DNA of 64,000 bases, taken from Paenibacillus turicensis (lineage in GTDB: Bacteria > Bacillota > Bacilli > Paenibacillales > Paenibacillaceae). Below are positions 26,963-35,896 of this stretch, in pieces (the stretch's first letter is position 1; every line of letters begins with the position of its first letter). The DNA lies in the NCBI RefSeq assembly GCF_017873435.1, contig NZ_JAGGKG010000006.1, forward strand, positions 62,001 through 126,000, read 5' to 3'. The position numbers were made by a program, and so were the translations under genes. The notes below the pieces were generated by a model. It saw nothing but the letters and a program-made list of their open reading frames with translations, was not told the origin of the DNA and searched no databases.

Positions 26963-27184
26963 TTATACATTAACCATGTACTTAGTCCCTTTTCTTAAAT
27001 TGAAGCTGATGCCTTGAATGACTACATACCAATCATGGTCTAGCTCAAGCCGACATGGAACTTGATCACCACAAATGTAAAGCTCAAAGCCTTCACCGCA
27101 ATGCATCCAGCATTTCTTATCATTGAGAATCACATACCACCGATCTGCATCAGCATCATATTGCATAGGAATTTTGTCTGCCAT
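26963..27184 (-). CDS. Small DUF5348-like protein
   Basis: 73 residues from the ATG at 27184, with GAGAGGAG upstream. The pattern DADRWYVILNDKKCWMHCGE then GFELYICGDQVPC and DHDWYVVI looks like the small beta-barrel DUF5348 family often found on Gram-positive mobile elements; function unknown. It sits in the same operon as the dead recombinase homologue. Confidence 0.6.
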   Translation of the reverse strand: MADKIPMQYDADADRWYVILNDKKCWMHCGEGFELYICGDQVPCRLELDHDWYVVIQGISFNLRKGTKYMVNV

Positions 27185-27244
27185 GAAGTTCGCTCCTCTC
27201 GTTCCATCTTGTTCTTTTACAAACTTCAAGTTCACTGTTGCAAA

Positions 27245-27427
27245 TTACAAGATTAAAATCACGGCTAATATCCCAATCACTGCCGCTTCAATGATCAGTG
27301 CATATCCGGCAATGTGTCGATGAGTAATCGGCACTTCTCTGTTAATACCAATCTTCACAAGTTCCAAATTCAGAAGTACAAATGGCAGAAACAAAACAAT
27401 CCCCAAAACCATCAAAGCTATAAACAT
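27245..27427 (-). CDS. Two-helix membrane peptide, first gene of operon
   Basis: About 60 residues; the ATG at 27427 lies 9 bases after GAGAGG. Two membrane segments (FIALMVLGIVLFLPFVLLNL and YALIIEAAVIGILAVILIL) with a short polar loop between. An inverted repeat lies immediately upstream. No family recognised. Confidence 0.55.
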   Translation of the reverse strand: MFIALMVLGIVLFLPFVLLNLELVKIGINREVPITHRHIAGYALIIEAAVIGILAVILIL

Positions 27428-27453
27428 CTTTATCATCCTCTCGATTATTTTTA

Positions 27454-27482
27454 CTTAAATTTACTTTTTTAGTAAATTTAAG
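27454..27482. promoter_or_regulatory. 12-bp perfect inverted repeat, probable operator
   Basis: CTTAAATTTACT (27454-27465) and AGTAAATTTAAG (27471-27482) are exact complements around a 5-bp T spacer. It sits just upstream of the ribosome site of the 27427 gene, without a T run typical of a terminator, so repressor binding is the most likely use. Confidence 0.65.
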
Positions 27483-27559
27483 TTATTTAACGTGTATCAA
27501 TAATAGCTTCATTTAGTGATTAATTCAAGTGTTTTTTGATCTTTTTTAGGGTTAATTTT

Positions 27560-27800
27560 TAGAACCAAAAAGCCCGAAAACCCTTGGTACGACTGGAAAA
27601 ACGAGAACCCCTACAGAGCGACAGGGCGACAACCGAGCAGGACGCGCTGAAAGCCCCTGTAAGCGACCGAAAAGGCAAAACTAAGGGAATAGACCTGCCG
27701 AGGGAGAGGGCGGCTATAAGAGCCGATTTTGACCGCCGAGCAAAAGCCGCCGCAGAAAGGAGCAGGGCGACCGATACTGGAATAGGTTTACATTCGGAGA
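27560..27800 (+). ncRNA. GC-rich, purine-rich island, possible structured RNA or decayed gene
   Basis: Clearly richer in G+C and purines than the AT-rich flanks. Several nested pairings are visible on the plus strand: CGGCT/AGCCG (27711-27725), GGCGG with CCGCC (27709-27737), and CAGGGC with GCCCCTG (27622-27660). A plus-strand frame with a TTG start at 27584 is open for 127 codons (Arg/Ala/Asp-rich) but has no ribosome site and unusual codons. I cannot assign it to a known RNA family. Confidence 0.4.
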
Positions 27801-28290
27801 AAATCAGGAGTTACGGAAAAACGGGATCACAGAATATCGAACTGATGTTGCTTAACTCAAAATTTCATCGACTCCTTCAACCGAACATGGAATCCCCTCG
27901 AAATCCCTTCTTCATCGTTCTTACTGACAGCTTTCGACACGAATTGCAAGAAATTCGCGTCAAATAAGGAGCGTAGTGTGTTTTAAGGCATACCTCGAGA
28001 TAGTTCGAATGGTGTTCTGCTCAAAAAAGTGTGTTTATAGAAGGGTTTGCGACAACATGCTGTCAGTTGCAGCTCTCGTAATTGCAAAAATTACGCCCAT
28101 TTTGTTCCTTTAGGCATAAGAAAAACACTCTCAGCACAGATTGCCTGGTCGAGAGTGTTTTCTGATCGTTACTGGTATAAGGCTGTCGTTATGCCGTTCT
28201 CAAGGATTATTGTGACAAATCAAGATAATTCAACAGAATCAGCATATTTCGAGTTCAACAGGTTGGAGGGATGGAGGAAGTTCAATCCTT
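27801..28290. other. Gene-free stretch between divergent transcripts
   Basis: Contains a small inverted repeat CGTAATTGCAAAAATTACG (28076-28094), the terminator at 28122-28161, and GGTTGGAGGGATGGAGG at 28261, which is also found near 30101 and 37304. No supported coding frame. Confidence 0.45.
28118..28165 (-). terminator. Bidirectional terminator-like hairpin
   Basis: AAAACACTCTC (28122-28132) and GAGAGTGTTTT (28151-28161) are perfect 11-bp arms, with T-rich flanks on either strand. It probably ends the Dam-type methylase transcript. Confidence 0.75.
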
Positions 28291-29187
28291 CTACTCGGCA
28301 TTATGTGTCCAGTCAAGAACCCAATCTGGAATCTTGATGTTACTCCAAATATACTCGGCAATCATCTTACCTATCCCTGAACTCGGGACGTGAACCGTTC
28401 CAACGAAATACCTGTAAAACCCATTCTGCTCAAGTCGCCTATAAGCATCATTTTTATAGCCACTTACAATAATCTTGTTCTTACATTCAGGTGACGTTAT
28501 GTTGTCGATCATTAATTCATGATCCTCTTTAGTAAACGGATGGACATAACCGTTTGTAGCTTTTGTTTTCTTCCGATTACCCCTCTTCCCCTCAACAGCT
28601 TCCGTAGTCAGATACGGGGGATCTAACCACACAAGAAGGTCTTCCCGATGCTTATACTTATGGAACTGTTCTTTATAATCTCCACAGTAAATCTGAACAT
28701 CGCCAATGATTTCATCGAAACCTACCAACTTGTCCAGACTAGAATGAATTAGTTTGGTTCCTACGTTTGCTTTGCAGAAATCCTGCCTATTTGTTGCCCT
28801 GCTATGCATGGTAACGATATACGTCAAAGCGCCTGAGATAATTTCATCGGTTTGCTCATCCAGCCTTATTTCACAAGCAGTTGTAAAGCGCTCCTCAGTA
28901 TCAACATAATCCGCCAGCTTCCAAATTGAATCGATTAGTTGATCAGTCTTGTATGGGTCTTGCAAACATTTGAAAAAGGCGACAACCCCTCGATCGATCT
29001 CATTAGCCAGTTTGAACTTAATTTGGTCACAATCAAGGTGGAGGAAAAGCCGATTACCACCCATGAAATAATCGACTGCTCCTGTCAAACCATACTCTTC
29101 AATGCAATAATGGAAAATCTCAACCATTCGATCAATGATCTGCGATTTTCCGCCAAGGGTCGGGAACGGATCTGGTCTAGTTGCCAT
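28291..29187 (-). CDS. Dam-type DNA adenine N6-methyltransferase (D12 class)
   Basis: 298 residues. The AdoMet loop near the start is FPTLGGKSQI (FxGxG-like, slightly degenerate); the catalytic motif LVWLDPPYLT lies about residues 193-202, followed by HPFTKEDHELMI and the late NKIIVSGYKNDAYRRL. D12 enzymes methylate adenine, frequently in GATC; the target here is not shown. No matching restriction enzyme is seen, so it is an orphan methylase that may protect the element or mark its regulatory sites. Start and stop of the two genes share one base (TAATG), so it is coupled to the gene before it. Confidence 0.85.
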   Translation of the reverse strand: MATRPDPFPTLGGKSQIIDRMVEIFHYCIEEYGLTGAVDYFMGGNRLFLHLDCDQIKFKLANEIDRGVVAFFKCLQDPYKTDQLIDSIWKLADYVDTEERFTTACEIRLDEQTDEIISGALTYIVTMHSRATNRQDFCKANVGTKLIHSSLDKLVGFDEIIGDVQIYCGDYKEQFHKYKHREDLLVWLDPPYLTTEAVEGKRGNRKKTKATNGYVHPFTKEDHELMIDNITSPECKNKIIVSGYKNDAYRRLEQNGFYRYFVGTVHVPSSGIGKMIAEYIWSNIKIPDWVLDWTHNAE

Positions 29188-29954
29188 TACGCCAGTTCCC
29201 CCTTGAATAAAGATGGGTCAATACGAATCATAAAGAATTTCACTTCAACCCCTTTTGACAAGGTGCGTTCAAATGTGAATGCCTCCGACTTCTTTTTCTT
29301 TTTGCCTGAATTCGGAATCAGAACCCCAAGAGTATGCAAAGCATCAAGAATTTGATTGTACTCATTGTCATTCCTGACACTGAACAGACTCCTAAAGTCT
29401 TCGCGCAAAAACGCAATTGTCAGAACGCCTTCTTTGTCGACAGGGTACTCTACATCAAGGATTGCTCCTTCATGTTCCTCCGAATTGAAGGTGTTGCTGA
29501 TCTTTGAAGGGAACTTCTCCTGGTTTTCCTGAAAGTGCCGATAAACAAGTCGATAATGCTGCAGGGCATTCAATGACCCCAAGTCAAATGGAACATACAC
29601 ATCGATACAGTCCATCAATTTCTGCTTCTTTTCCATGATCATTCCGTCAGCAACATCGACAAAGTGCTTAACGTAGCTACGCTTGATGAGTGCAATTGAG
29701 CCAAGGCTTTTTATTACCAGATCCGTCTGCTTGATGTCTCGCAGGTCTTCGAGTAGATAATAGAACTTTTGACCGTCCAGCTTACAGGTGACTTCTACTA
29801 CATTCTTTTCACGACCGGATGCTGACTGCCACCCATAAAATACATCTACGCCCCAAATGAAATCCGCTTCCTTGGCGGCACTCCCTTTGAACTCTTCAAT
29901 CTTTTCATCAATGCTCTGAACCTCATTTGAAACCGACGAATCTTTCTCATTCAT
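29187..29954 (-). CDS. Hypothetical protein coupled to the methylase
   Basis: 255 residues from the ATG at 29954, with GGAGGT 7 bases upstream. Soluble; the second half (residues 110-240) is reminiscent of winged-helix replication-initiator-like proteins (LNALQHYRLVYRHFQENQE, then YNQILDALHTLGVLIPN), but the match is loose. The first gene of a two-gene unit with the methylase, behind a perfect inverted repeat. Possible roles are methylase partner, replication protein or defence component. Confidence 0.6.
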   Translation of the reverse strand: MNEKDSSVSNEVQSIDEKIEEFKGSAAKEADFIWGVDVFYGWQSASGREKNVVEVTCKLDGQKFYYLLEDLRDIKQTDLVIKSLGSIALIKRSYVKHFVDVADGMIMEKKQKLMDCIDVYVPFDLGSLNALQHYRLVYRHFQENQEKFPSKISNTFNSEEHEGAILDVEYPVDKEGVLTIAFLREDFRSLFSVRNDNEYNQILDALHTLGVLIPNSGKKKKKSEAFTFERTLSKGVEVKFFMIRIDPSLFKGELA

Positions 29955-29967
29955 ACCGCTTACCTCC

Positions 29968-29990
29968 AAGTGATTTATTTTGAATCACTT
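29968..29990. promoter_or_regulatory. 8-bp perfect inverted repeat before the methylase operon
   Basis: AAGTGATT (29968-29975) and AATCACTT (29983-29990) with a 7-bp AT-rich spacer end right at the ribosome site of the gene at 29954. It could be an operator, or sequester the site as a hairpin. Confidence 0.6.
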
Positions 29991-30264
29991 AGAAGCTGTT
30001 GACTCTTGAATCATGTGTTGAAGTTAAGTTATGTAAGCCCCTTGTCGTCCCAACTCCATACAAATGCTTGTAAATAATAGTTGTGCGAATCCCATTCAAA
30101 GGTTGGAGGGATGGCGGGGAATCAAAGGAACCTTATCCTGCTTGAAACGATTAGTAATAATCTTCTACAGGAACCCCATTAAAATCGAACTAAACAATCG
30201 AGCGTTTATAAAATAATCGTCCCATAAAAAGAAAGTGCCGATTTTCACGACACCTTCCACTAAG
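29991..30264. other. Intergenic stretch with a repeated 14-mer and terminator
   Basis: Contains GGTTGGAGGGATGG at 30101 and the terminator of the 30265 gene (arms about 30232-30240 and 30248-30256, minus strand, T-rich tail). No gene. Confidence 0.5.
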
Positions 30265-30579
30265 TTAAAATAGGTTTTCAGATAGCTTCTTGTACTTCTC
30301 CACGATCATATAGACTTCCTGATGTGGACTGTACATCTCGACATGGAGCCGGTCGAAGACTTCCCTGATTTCGTAAATTGCCACTTCTACTGGCATGTTC
30401 TTCTTAGAAAAGAACTCCTCGATTTCAACAAACATCTGTTCAATCAGCTCCAGTACTAGCTCCTCAAAATCCCAAGGCTTCGGATCACTGAAGAACCCCT
30501 CATCCTTTTTAACCGTGGGAACAACCGGAACCGCCCACTTGAATCTGGCATACAACGACAACTCGGATAATTTAGCCAT
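30265..30579 (-). CDS. Small soluble protein, paralogue of the gene at 42045
   Basis: 104 residues; the ATG has GAGGTGATGTT upstream. Pattern: ARFKWAVP near the start, then LIEQMFVEIEEFFSKKN, IYEIREVFDRLHVEMYSP and VEKYKKLSENLF. The order and spacing match the first 95 residues of the 136-residue protein at 42045-42455, which adds a zinc-binding end. It is bounded by terminators on both sides. Function unknown; such proteins are common cargo of phages and elements. Confidence 0.65.
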   Translation of the reverse strand: MAKLSELSLYARFKWAVPVVPTVKKDEGFFSDPKPWDFEELVLELIEQMFVEIEEFFSKKNMPVEVAIYEIREVFDRLHVEMYSPHQEVYMIVEKYKKLSENLF

Positions 30580-30659
30580 AACATCACCTCATTTCAAGAA
30601 TGGTAGGAAAATAAATGTATCTACTATAACTTGAAACGAAGGTGAATTGAACCCCAAAT

Positions 30660-30694
30660 ATAAAGAAGGTGCCAATTTCTCGACACCTCCCATT
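30660..30694 (-). terminator. Terminator of the surface polyprotein gene
   Basis: GGAGGTGTCG/GGCACCTTC hairpin with a T-rich tail on the minus strand, directly after the stop of the gene at 30706. Confidence 0.65.
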
Positions 30695-30705
30695 AAGGTA
30701 GAGCT

Positions 30706-33700
30706 TTATTGAACTGTACTGAACGTGTCCATTATCGAAGTGTTACCCACTATGAAGTCTGTCGACCGTTTACCGCCGAAGTCGCCCTTGGAGCTGTCGA
30801 ACACCATGCCGACATGACCAACTTTGTAGCTCAGCTTCGTATGCCCAGTGAAGCCCTTGCTGAAGAATTGATTCTTGTCGCCAGACACCTCAAGCCCTGG
30901 AATCTCCATCGGTATTTTGTCGACATACATATGGCTCGGCAATTCGAAGGTTGTTGTATAGACACGAATGACCAAGGTAGTCGTATCTTCTGCATACCAT
31001 CCAGAACCAACTTTCAAATCATTCGAACCCCTCACTGCATTACCGAGGGTTGCAACAGCTTGCTCAGTAAGCTTATCACCGTTGCCGCTCTCGAAGGAAC
31101 TGAAGATGTTATCGTTACCGAGAATATGCATCCGAGTGAGAGCGTCCTTCAATTCTTGCGGAAGGCTGTCTAAGTTTCGATTGCCATCAACCCCAACCAA
31201 TTTGCCGCCGCGCACTTCCAATGTGTGTTCCTTGATAGCTTTACTCGACTCTGTTGCTGTCAGCTTGGCAGATTGACCACCATGCTCCTTATTGTCGATG
31301 ACCAGTTTACCATTCGCATCGAAGGTTACTTGCCACCTACCAGTAGCCTCATCCTTGGTTGCATACTCGCTCAAGTATGTTTCATTGATGGCATCCGTAC
31401 TATAAGCCGAGGATGGATTCCAAGCGTTCTTAAGTGCGGAAGAACCAATGTCCAGAGCAAAGGTCTTCAACTCCAATTCGCCCGTCACTTCAAAGTTCGT
31501 GGTTATCGCTGACCCCTTATAGATGACCTGCTTACCTCCAGCGTTCAGATTCTTCGCTAGGGCTTTGGCATTTGCATCGGTCGCCGTACTTGCGCCGACT
31601 ACTTCTGGTTTGACCTCAACATTAACGAATTGAGCCAGATTGTAGCTCACTGGACGAATTTCTCTTAACTTGTCGCCCGCGGCGAATGCTACACTTGTGT
31701 TTCCTGACGCATCATCATAGGCGTATAGAACCTCTGGGTTAACTTTAAAGGTTTCTTTGCCTTGATTAGCTTGCCAGAACATACCGTTAGCTGAATCGGA
31801 AGCATCGGTAATCGCTTTTGGAGCTGAGCTATCTTTCGGAATGTAACGGTTAAAGCGAATGCTCGTTTCATAGTCTGCCGTCAGATACGACGGGGTTGCC
31901 GATCCCGACCAAGTGTATGGAACAAAATAGCCGCCATACTGTGTTGAAACCCAATTGTATCTCGTCTCGCTGTACGTATAGGAGGAATAAGGGCTTTTTA
32001 CCCCATATTTAAAATCATGTGACTTTGATACAACTGGCTTATTCTCAGCTGCGCCTGTACTTGCTGAAGCGACCCTTCCATCGAATAAACTGAAATTGTT
32101 CAACCATGAAGCCAACTTGATATTGGCTACCGAACTGTTGTCTCGAATGGCTAACAGATCTCCAGCTAGGTTGAACGAAGCTGCCGGGTTATAGACAGAG
32201 ATGTTCTTGGTCGGTGTATCGTCAAACAGTTTGGCTCGGCTTAATGCCCAAGGTGTACTGCTCAAGTCCGGATCGACTAAGCTAAACAATGTGTTTCCAG
32301 AAGGACTAAGTTTAGGGTTCGTGAACGTGCTGATCGGTAAAGACAAATTGAACTTCGCTTTGTTGATGCCTTTATCTGAGATGTTATCCCAATACTTCGA
32401 AAGTCTCCATTGAGGAACATCGTAGTTCGAAGCGATTGGCTCAATTGAGTCCTCATTAGCTTTCACGAACAAAGTAAGCTTGGCATTTGAATAAGCATCT
32501 GAACCGTTATATTTGTTCTCCGTTACAGAACTGTTCGCAGGGTCATCTCCACCTAAATACTTATGCAGATCCATCGGAAGCGGAGTATCCCACCCAAGCT
32601 CAATTTCCCAAAGGTCTGAACCAGATGTAGGAATGGAAATTGTCCCTTCTTCTCCAGTTGCTCCTTTCGTTAGCTGACGCTTATTGATATTTTCTTTGTC
32701 CTTCATATCAATTAGTTCAAATTTAGCTCTTTCGTCTGGAAGAATGTCATATGTCTTGCCGCTATGTTCTACAGACATACCCCCTGCGATGAATACATCA
32801 CTTGCTGACTTCAAATCGCTTAAATACTTCTGGCTTTCTTCTGACCATCCATTGACTGGAACCGTGAACGAATCCTTTGTTGGGTTACCGTTTTTGTCAA
32901 CTACCGTTACGTTCAACTCAGCCGTGATTGCAGGCTTTTTCGCAGCTTCTCCGTCCCCATAACCCCAAGGCTGATAACCCCAACCTCCGAATCCATTGAC
33001 CGAAGCGTCCGATGACATCGGAATTGCCGAACTTACTGGCTTCAACGTTCTGGCGTAAAAGTCTCGGGCATACGTTCTAAACGTATTCGGGAGGTTACCG
33101 TTCTCCTTGTAGGGAGATTGGGAACCTTGATCGGCGGAAGTCGCTCCACCTTTCGAGACAGCTTCAAATTCTCGATTTGCTGTTAACCCCTGCAGAACGG
33201 AATCGGTCGGACGAGCTTTTTGTCTTGTCCAGAGATACCAATCTGTCGCATCGTGCATCGAGATAAAGGCATAGTCACGATCATAAGCACTACGACTATC
33301 CTTGACCGAGATACCGATAACTGTTTGGGCGAAGAAGATCAGTTCATTCTTGTTGAACTTGTCACGCATCATTTGTTCGAAAGTGATGTAGTCCTCGCCT
33401 TTCAAGATTCCTTTTGACTTGATCAAGTCCAGATACCCCGAGAACATCAGACTGCCAATAACTTGGGCATCGAACTGCTCTCCTGCATCTTGGCTACCGT
33501 GACGGAGAATGTAGGCTTCGATCATCCCTTTCAAGGAATCACCAATCACCTTCACGTTACCTTCACCGGAAAGAGTACGGTTCGAATCGCTCGGAGCGAT
33601 ATTGTACAGCGTATCGGCAATGATTTGCTCGAAGTAGTTGATGTTGCTCGATTTGGCTATGGCTTTGTCGGCGTAATCCAAAGTACGCTTCATCAACTCG

Positions 33701-35718
33701 ACATGGCTCTGACCTTTACGGCTGTCAGGATAGAGTGGGTTATTCCCGTAAAGAGTCGATACTCCAGTTCCTCGCTCAAAGGTGATTAAGCCTGAGCCAG
33801 CTTTACGGAATAAGTTGTCCGAAGTCTTGCTCGGAGCCATGTAGAACAACAGGTCTTCATAATTGAACTTGAACGGATCTTCGAGGTCAGCCTTCTTCGA
33901 GTCGGGATTCAGAACCCCCTTACCGTCTGATTTTACCTTGTTCGGAATGAAACCAAACTGGAGTACAGCGATCCGCTCGGAGGTTTGGAACGTACCTGCC
34001 GCTGTAGTCGAATTAGCGCCGCCCGATGCAGGTGGAGTACCTCCCACGTTTGCATCCGAAGAAGCTGCGTGAACCCCCGAAGGAGCAAAAAGCGGAGCTA
34101 CCAATGCGACCGCCAGCATAATACTCAATGCCGAAATCTTAGGTGACGATTTTTTACGCTTTCTGTTGTAGAGAACAAAGCATCCTGCCGCTACACTCAA
34201 TGACAGGATAAAACCAATTACTAAATAGACAATGTCATCACCTGTATGGGGTGTGCTTGCCGAACCACCAAATACGACTCCTGCGCCTAAAACGACTCTA
34301 GTGATCGGGGAGTTGGCGTCGATGGCTACTGTCTCTACTTTACCTGTATCGTTATCCTTAATCATAAACGATTCTCCCGGCGTTACCGCGAATGAGATTG
34401 GATTAGTGCCTTTGTATTGCTTGTCCGCAACCTTCTCAACGTTGATGACAGAGAAGTTGAATGATTTGCCGTCCTTACTAATTTCGAGGAGATGCTTCGG
34501 CTTAACGATGCCCCCGATGCCCCCTTTACCATCACTCAGGGTAACAAGGGCATCGGAATTGAACTTGACCTCGGCATACTTGGATGTGATCGATGCCTTG
34601 TATTTGCCGTCTGCGATGCCTTCGATCTCCGTAGTGTCCAGATTCGCAGAGAAAGTACTGGATACCCCATTCGGATCGGAAAGAGCAATATCGAATTCTG
34701 ACCATGCTTTACTCAGGTCTGTATTGGCATCGGTCGTGAAGTTTACCTTCATAGTGCCGCTGGTTACCTGATTTTCAAATATGATCGGGAAAGTCAGGAC
34801 GCTCTTCTGCGTGTTGGCTATAACTGTAGCAGGAAGCTCGATTTCGGCTTTGCCATTTGAACCGTCCTTGGCGACCTTACCTTCCGATGAAACGAGGAAT
34901 TTCCAAGTTAGCTTGTTGCTGTCGAGCCATACCATACCACTGTCATCTGACTTGGCGGTTAAGGTTCCTTTGCCCTCCAAAAGCTTGATGTTGATTGGTA
35001 ACTGCTTCAAAGGGGAACCTGATTCGGATTGGAGCTGCAGTCCAATCTTTTTCCCGTTGGTCTTAAGCGAAGCCTCGATGGGGTTAAGCTTCGTGGCGGT
35101 CAGGTATTGGAAAACCTTCTCGTCATTTACCCCTTCATAATAAACGAATGGCTCTATGCCGAATTTGAAGTGGGTGTTTACCTTCAAGCTGTATCCATTG
35201 AAATTGACCTCTTCGATGATACCGTCTGCACTTCTTAGGATTAGAGCAAACTGGTCGCCAAGCTTGTAGCCTGGGTGATTGAAAATCAGGCTATACTTGC
35301 CGTTACTGAAGTTCTGGCTGTTGCCTACAGCGCTGCTAATCAATTTGTCTTCGGCTACATTCCATAATTCCAAATTGAACTCGGGGATGTAGGTACCTTG
35401 ATCAGAATCGTAATAAACTACAACGTGCAGACCATCTGTTACTGTTAGAGATGTGTTGTCGGCAGAGACTTTCGTTATAGTCTCTTCGGGTTGTGCGGTC
35501 TCATTGGGTTGAATGGACTGACTGGATAAATCATCGGTCACTTCTTCGGTCAGGGTGGCTTCATTGACTGAATTGACCGCTTCGGACTGTGTTCCTCCTT
35601 CTGTTCCAATTTCGCTCTGGACAACTTCGTTAGGCTCAACTTCACTCGCAAAGGCTGAAGCCGCGAATAACGAAAGAAGCAAGGCGAGGACTAACATGCT
35701 GGAAACTATCCTTCTCAT
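30706..35718 (-). CDS. Giant surface protein with mid-protein sorting signal and second signal sequence
   Basis: 1,670 residues; the ATG has GGGAGG 9 bases upstream. Signal peptide (VLALLLSLFAASAFAS), an acidic linker to about 90, then beta-rich domains to about 480. At about residue 489 it has TPHTGDD, a membrane helix (VYLVIGFILSLSVAAGCFVL) and NRKRKK: the layout of a sortase sorting signal with Thr-Pro-His-Thr-Gly. At about 526-549 a new signal-peptide-like segment follows (ALSIMLAVALVAPLFAPSG, then VHAASS). The remaining 1,100 residues have a helical region (HVELMKRTLDYADKAI) and long beta regions rich in Ser, Asn and Tyr. The reading frame is continuous. It could be a membrane hairpin with two outer arms or a polyprotein cut into two surface proteins. 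No homologue recognised. Confidence 0.75.
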   Translation of the reverse strand: MRRIVSSMLVLALLLSLFAASAFASEVEPNEVVQSEIGTEGGTQSEAVNSVNEATLTEEVTDDLSSQSIQPNETAQPEETITKVSADNTSLTVTDGLHVVVYYDSDQGTYIPEFNLELWNVAEDKLISSAVGNSQNFSNGKYSLIFNHPGYKLGDQFALILRSADGIIEEVNFNGYSLKVNTHFKFGIEPFVYYEGVNDEKVFQYLTATKLNPIEASLKTNGKKIGLQLQSESGSPLKQLPINIKLLEGKGTLTAKSDDSGMVWLDSNKLTWKFLVSSEGKVAKDGSNGKAEIELPATVIANTQKSVLTFPIIFENQVTSGTMKVNFTTDANTDLSKAWSEFDIALSDPNGVSSTFSANLDTTEIEGIADGKYKASITSKYAEVKFNSDALVTLSDGKGGIGGIVKPKHLLEISKDGKSFNFSVINVEKVADKQYKGTNPISFAVTPGESFMIKDNDTGKVETVAIDANSPITRVVLGAGVVFGGSASTPHTGDDIVYLVIGFILSLSVAAGCFVLYNRKRKKSSPKISALSIMLAVALVAPLFAPSGVHAASSDANVGGTPPASGGANSTTAAGTFQTSERIAVLQFGFIPNKVKSDGKGVLNPDSKKADLEDPFKFNYEDLLFYMAPSKTSDNLFRKAGSGLITFERGTGVSTLYGNNPLYPDSRKGQSHVELMKRTLDYADKAIAKSSNINYFEQIIADTLYNIAPSDSNRTLSGEGNVKVIGDSLKGMIEAYILRHGSQDAGEQFDAQVIGSLMFSGYLDLIKSKGILKGEDYITFEQMMRDKFNKNELIFFAQTVIGISVKDSRSAYDRDYAFISMHDATDWYLWTRQKARPTDSVLQGLTANREFEAVSKGGATSADQGSQSPYKENGNLPNTFRTYARDFYARTLKPVSSAIPMSSDASVNGFGGWGYQPWGYGDGEAAKKPAITAELNVTVVDKNGNPTKDSFTVPVNGWSEESQKYLSDLKSASDVFIAGGMSVEHSGKTYDILPDERAKFELIDMKDKENINKRQLTKGATGEEGTISIPTSGSDLWEIELGWDTPLPMDLHKYLGGDDPANSSVTENKYNGSDAYSNAKLTLFVKANEDSIEPIASNYDVPQWRLSKYWDNISDKGINKAKFNLSLPISTFTNPKLSPSGNTLFSLVDPDLSSTPWALSRAKLFDDTPTKNISVYNPAASFNLAGDLLAIRDNSSVANIKLASWLNNFSLFDGRVASASTGAAENKPVVSKSHDFKYGVKSPYSSYTYSETRYNWVSTQYGGYFVPYTWSGSATPSYLTADYETSIRFNRYIPKDSSAPKAITDASDSANGMFWQANQGKETFKVNPEVLYAYDDASGNTSVAFAAGDKLREIRPVSYNLAQFVNVEVKPEVVGASTATDANAKALAKNLNAGGKQVIYKGSAITTNFEVTGELELKTFALDIGSSALKNAWNPSSAYSTDAINETYLSEYATKDEATGRWQVTFDANGKLVIDNKEHGGQSAKLTATESSKAIKEHTLEVRGGKLVGVDGNRNLDSLPQELKDALTRMHILGNDNIFSSFESGNGDKLTEQAVATLGNAVRGSNDLKVGSGWYAEDTTTLVIRVYTTTFELPSHMYVDKIPMEIPGLEVSGDKNQFFSKGFTGHTKLSYKVGHVGMVFDSSKGDFGGKRSTDFIVGNTSIMDTFSTVQ

Positions 35719-35852
35719 CCTTCATTTCCTCCCTTTTGCTGTTCTTGTTTTGCTCAACTGTTTTGGATGACAGTCTTTTGCTTGTATCTATAAGTTAGAT
35801 GTCCCGCCAACTCTTGAAATTGGGCTTAGGTCTTGAAAAATCTTCACAAAAT

Positions 35853-35884
35853 TAAAAAGACGATGTCGTGGATGACATCGCCTC
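35853..35884 (-). terminator. Rho-independent terminator
   Basis: CGATGTC/GACATCG arms (35861-35867, 35874-35880) followed by TTTTTAATTTTG on the minus strand, after the transglutaminase-like gene. Confidence 0.75.
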
Positions 35885-35896
35885 ATACTGATCTTA

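Noticed and set aside
27584..27967. 127-codon plus-strand gene
   Set aside because: TTG start without ribosome site, codon use unlike neighbours, half of it inside a stem-rich island; kept only as a possible RNA or relic.
28047..28337. 96-codon plus-strand gene
   Set aside because: Overlaps the methylase end and a terminator, with no ribosome site or recognisable sequence.
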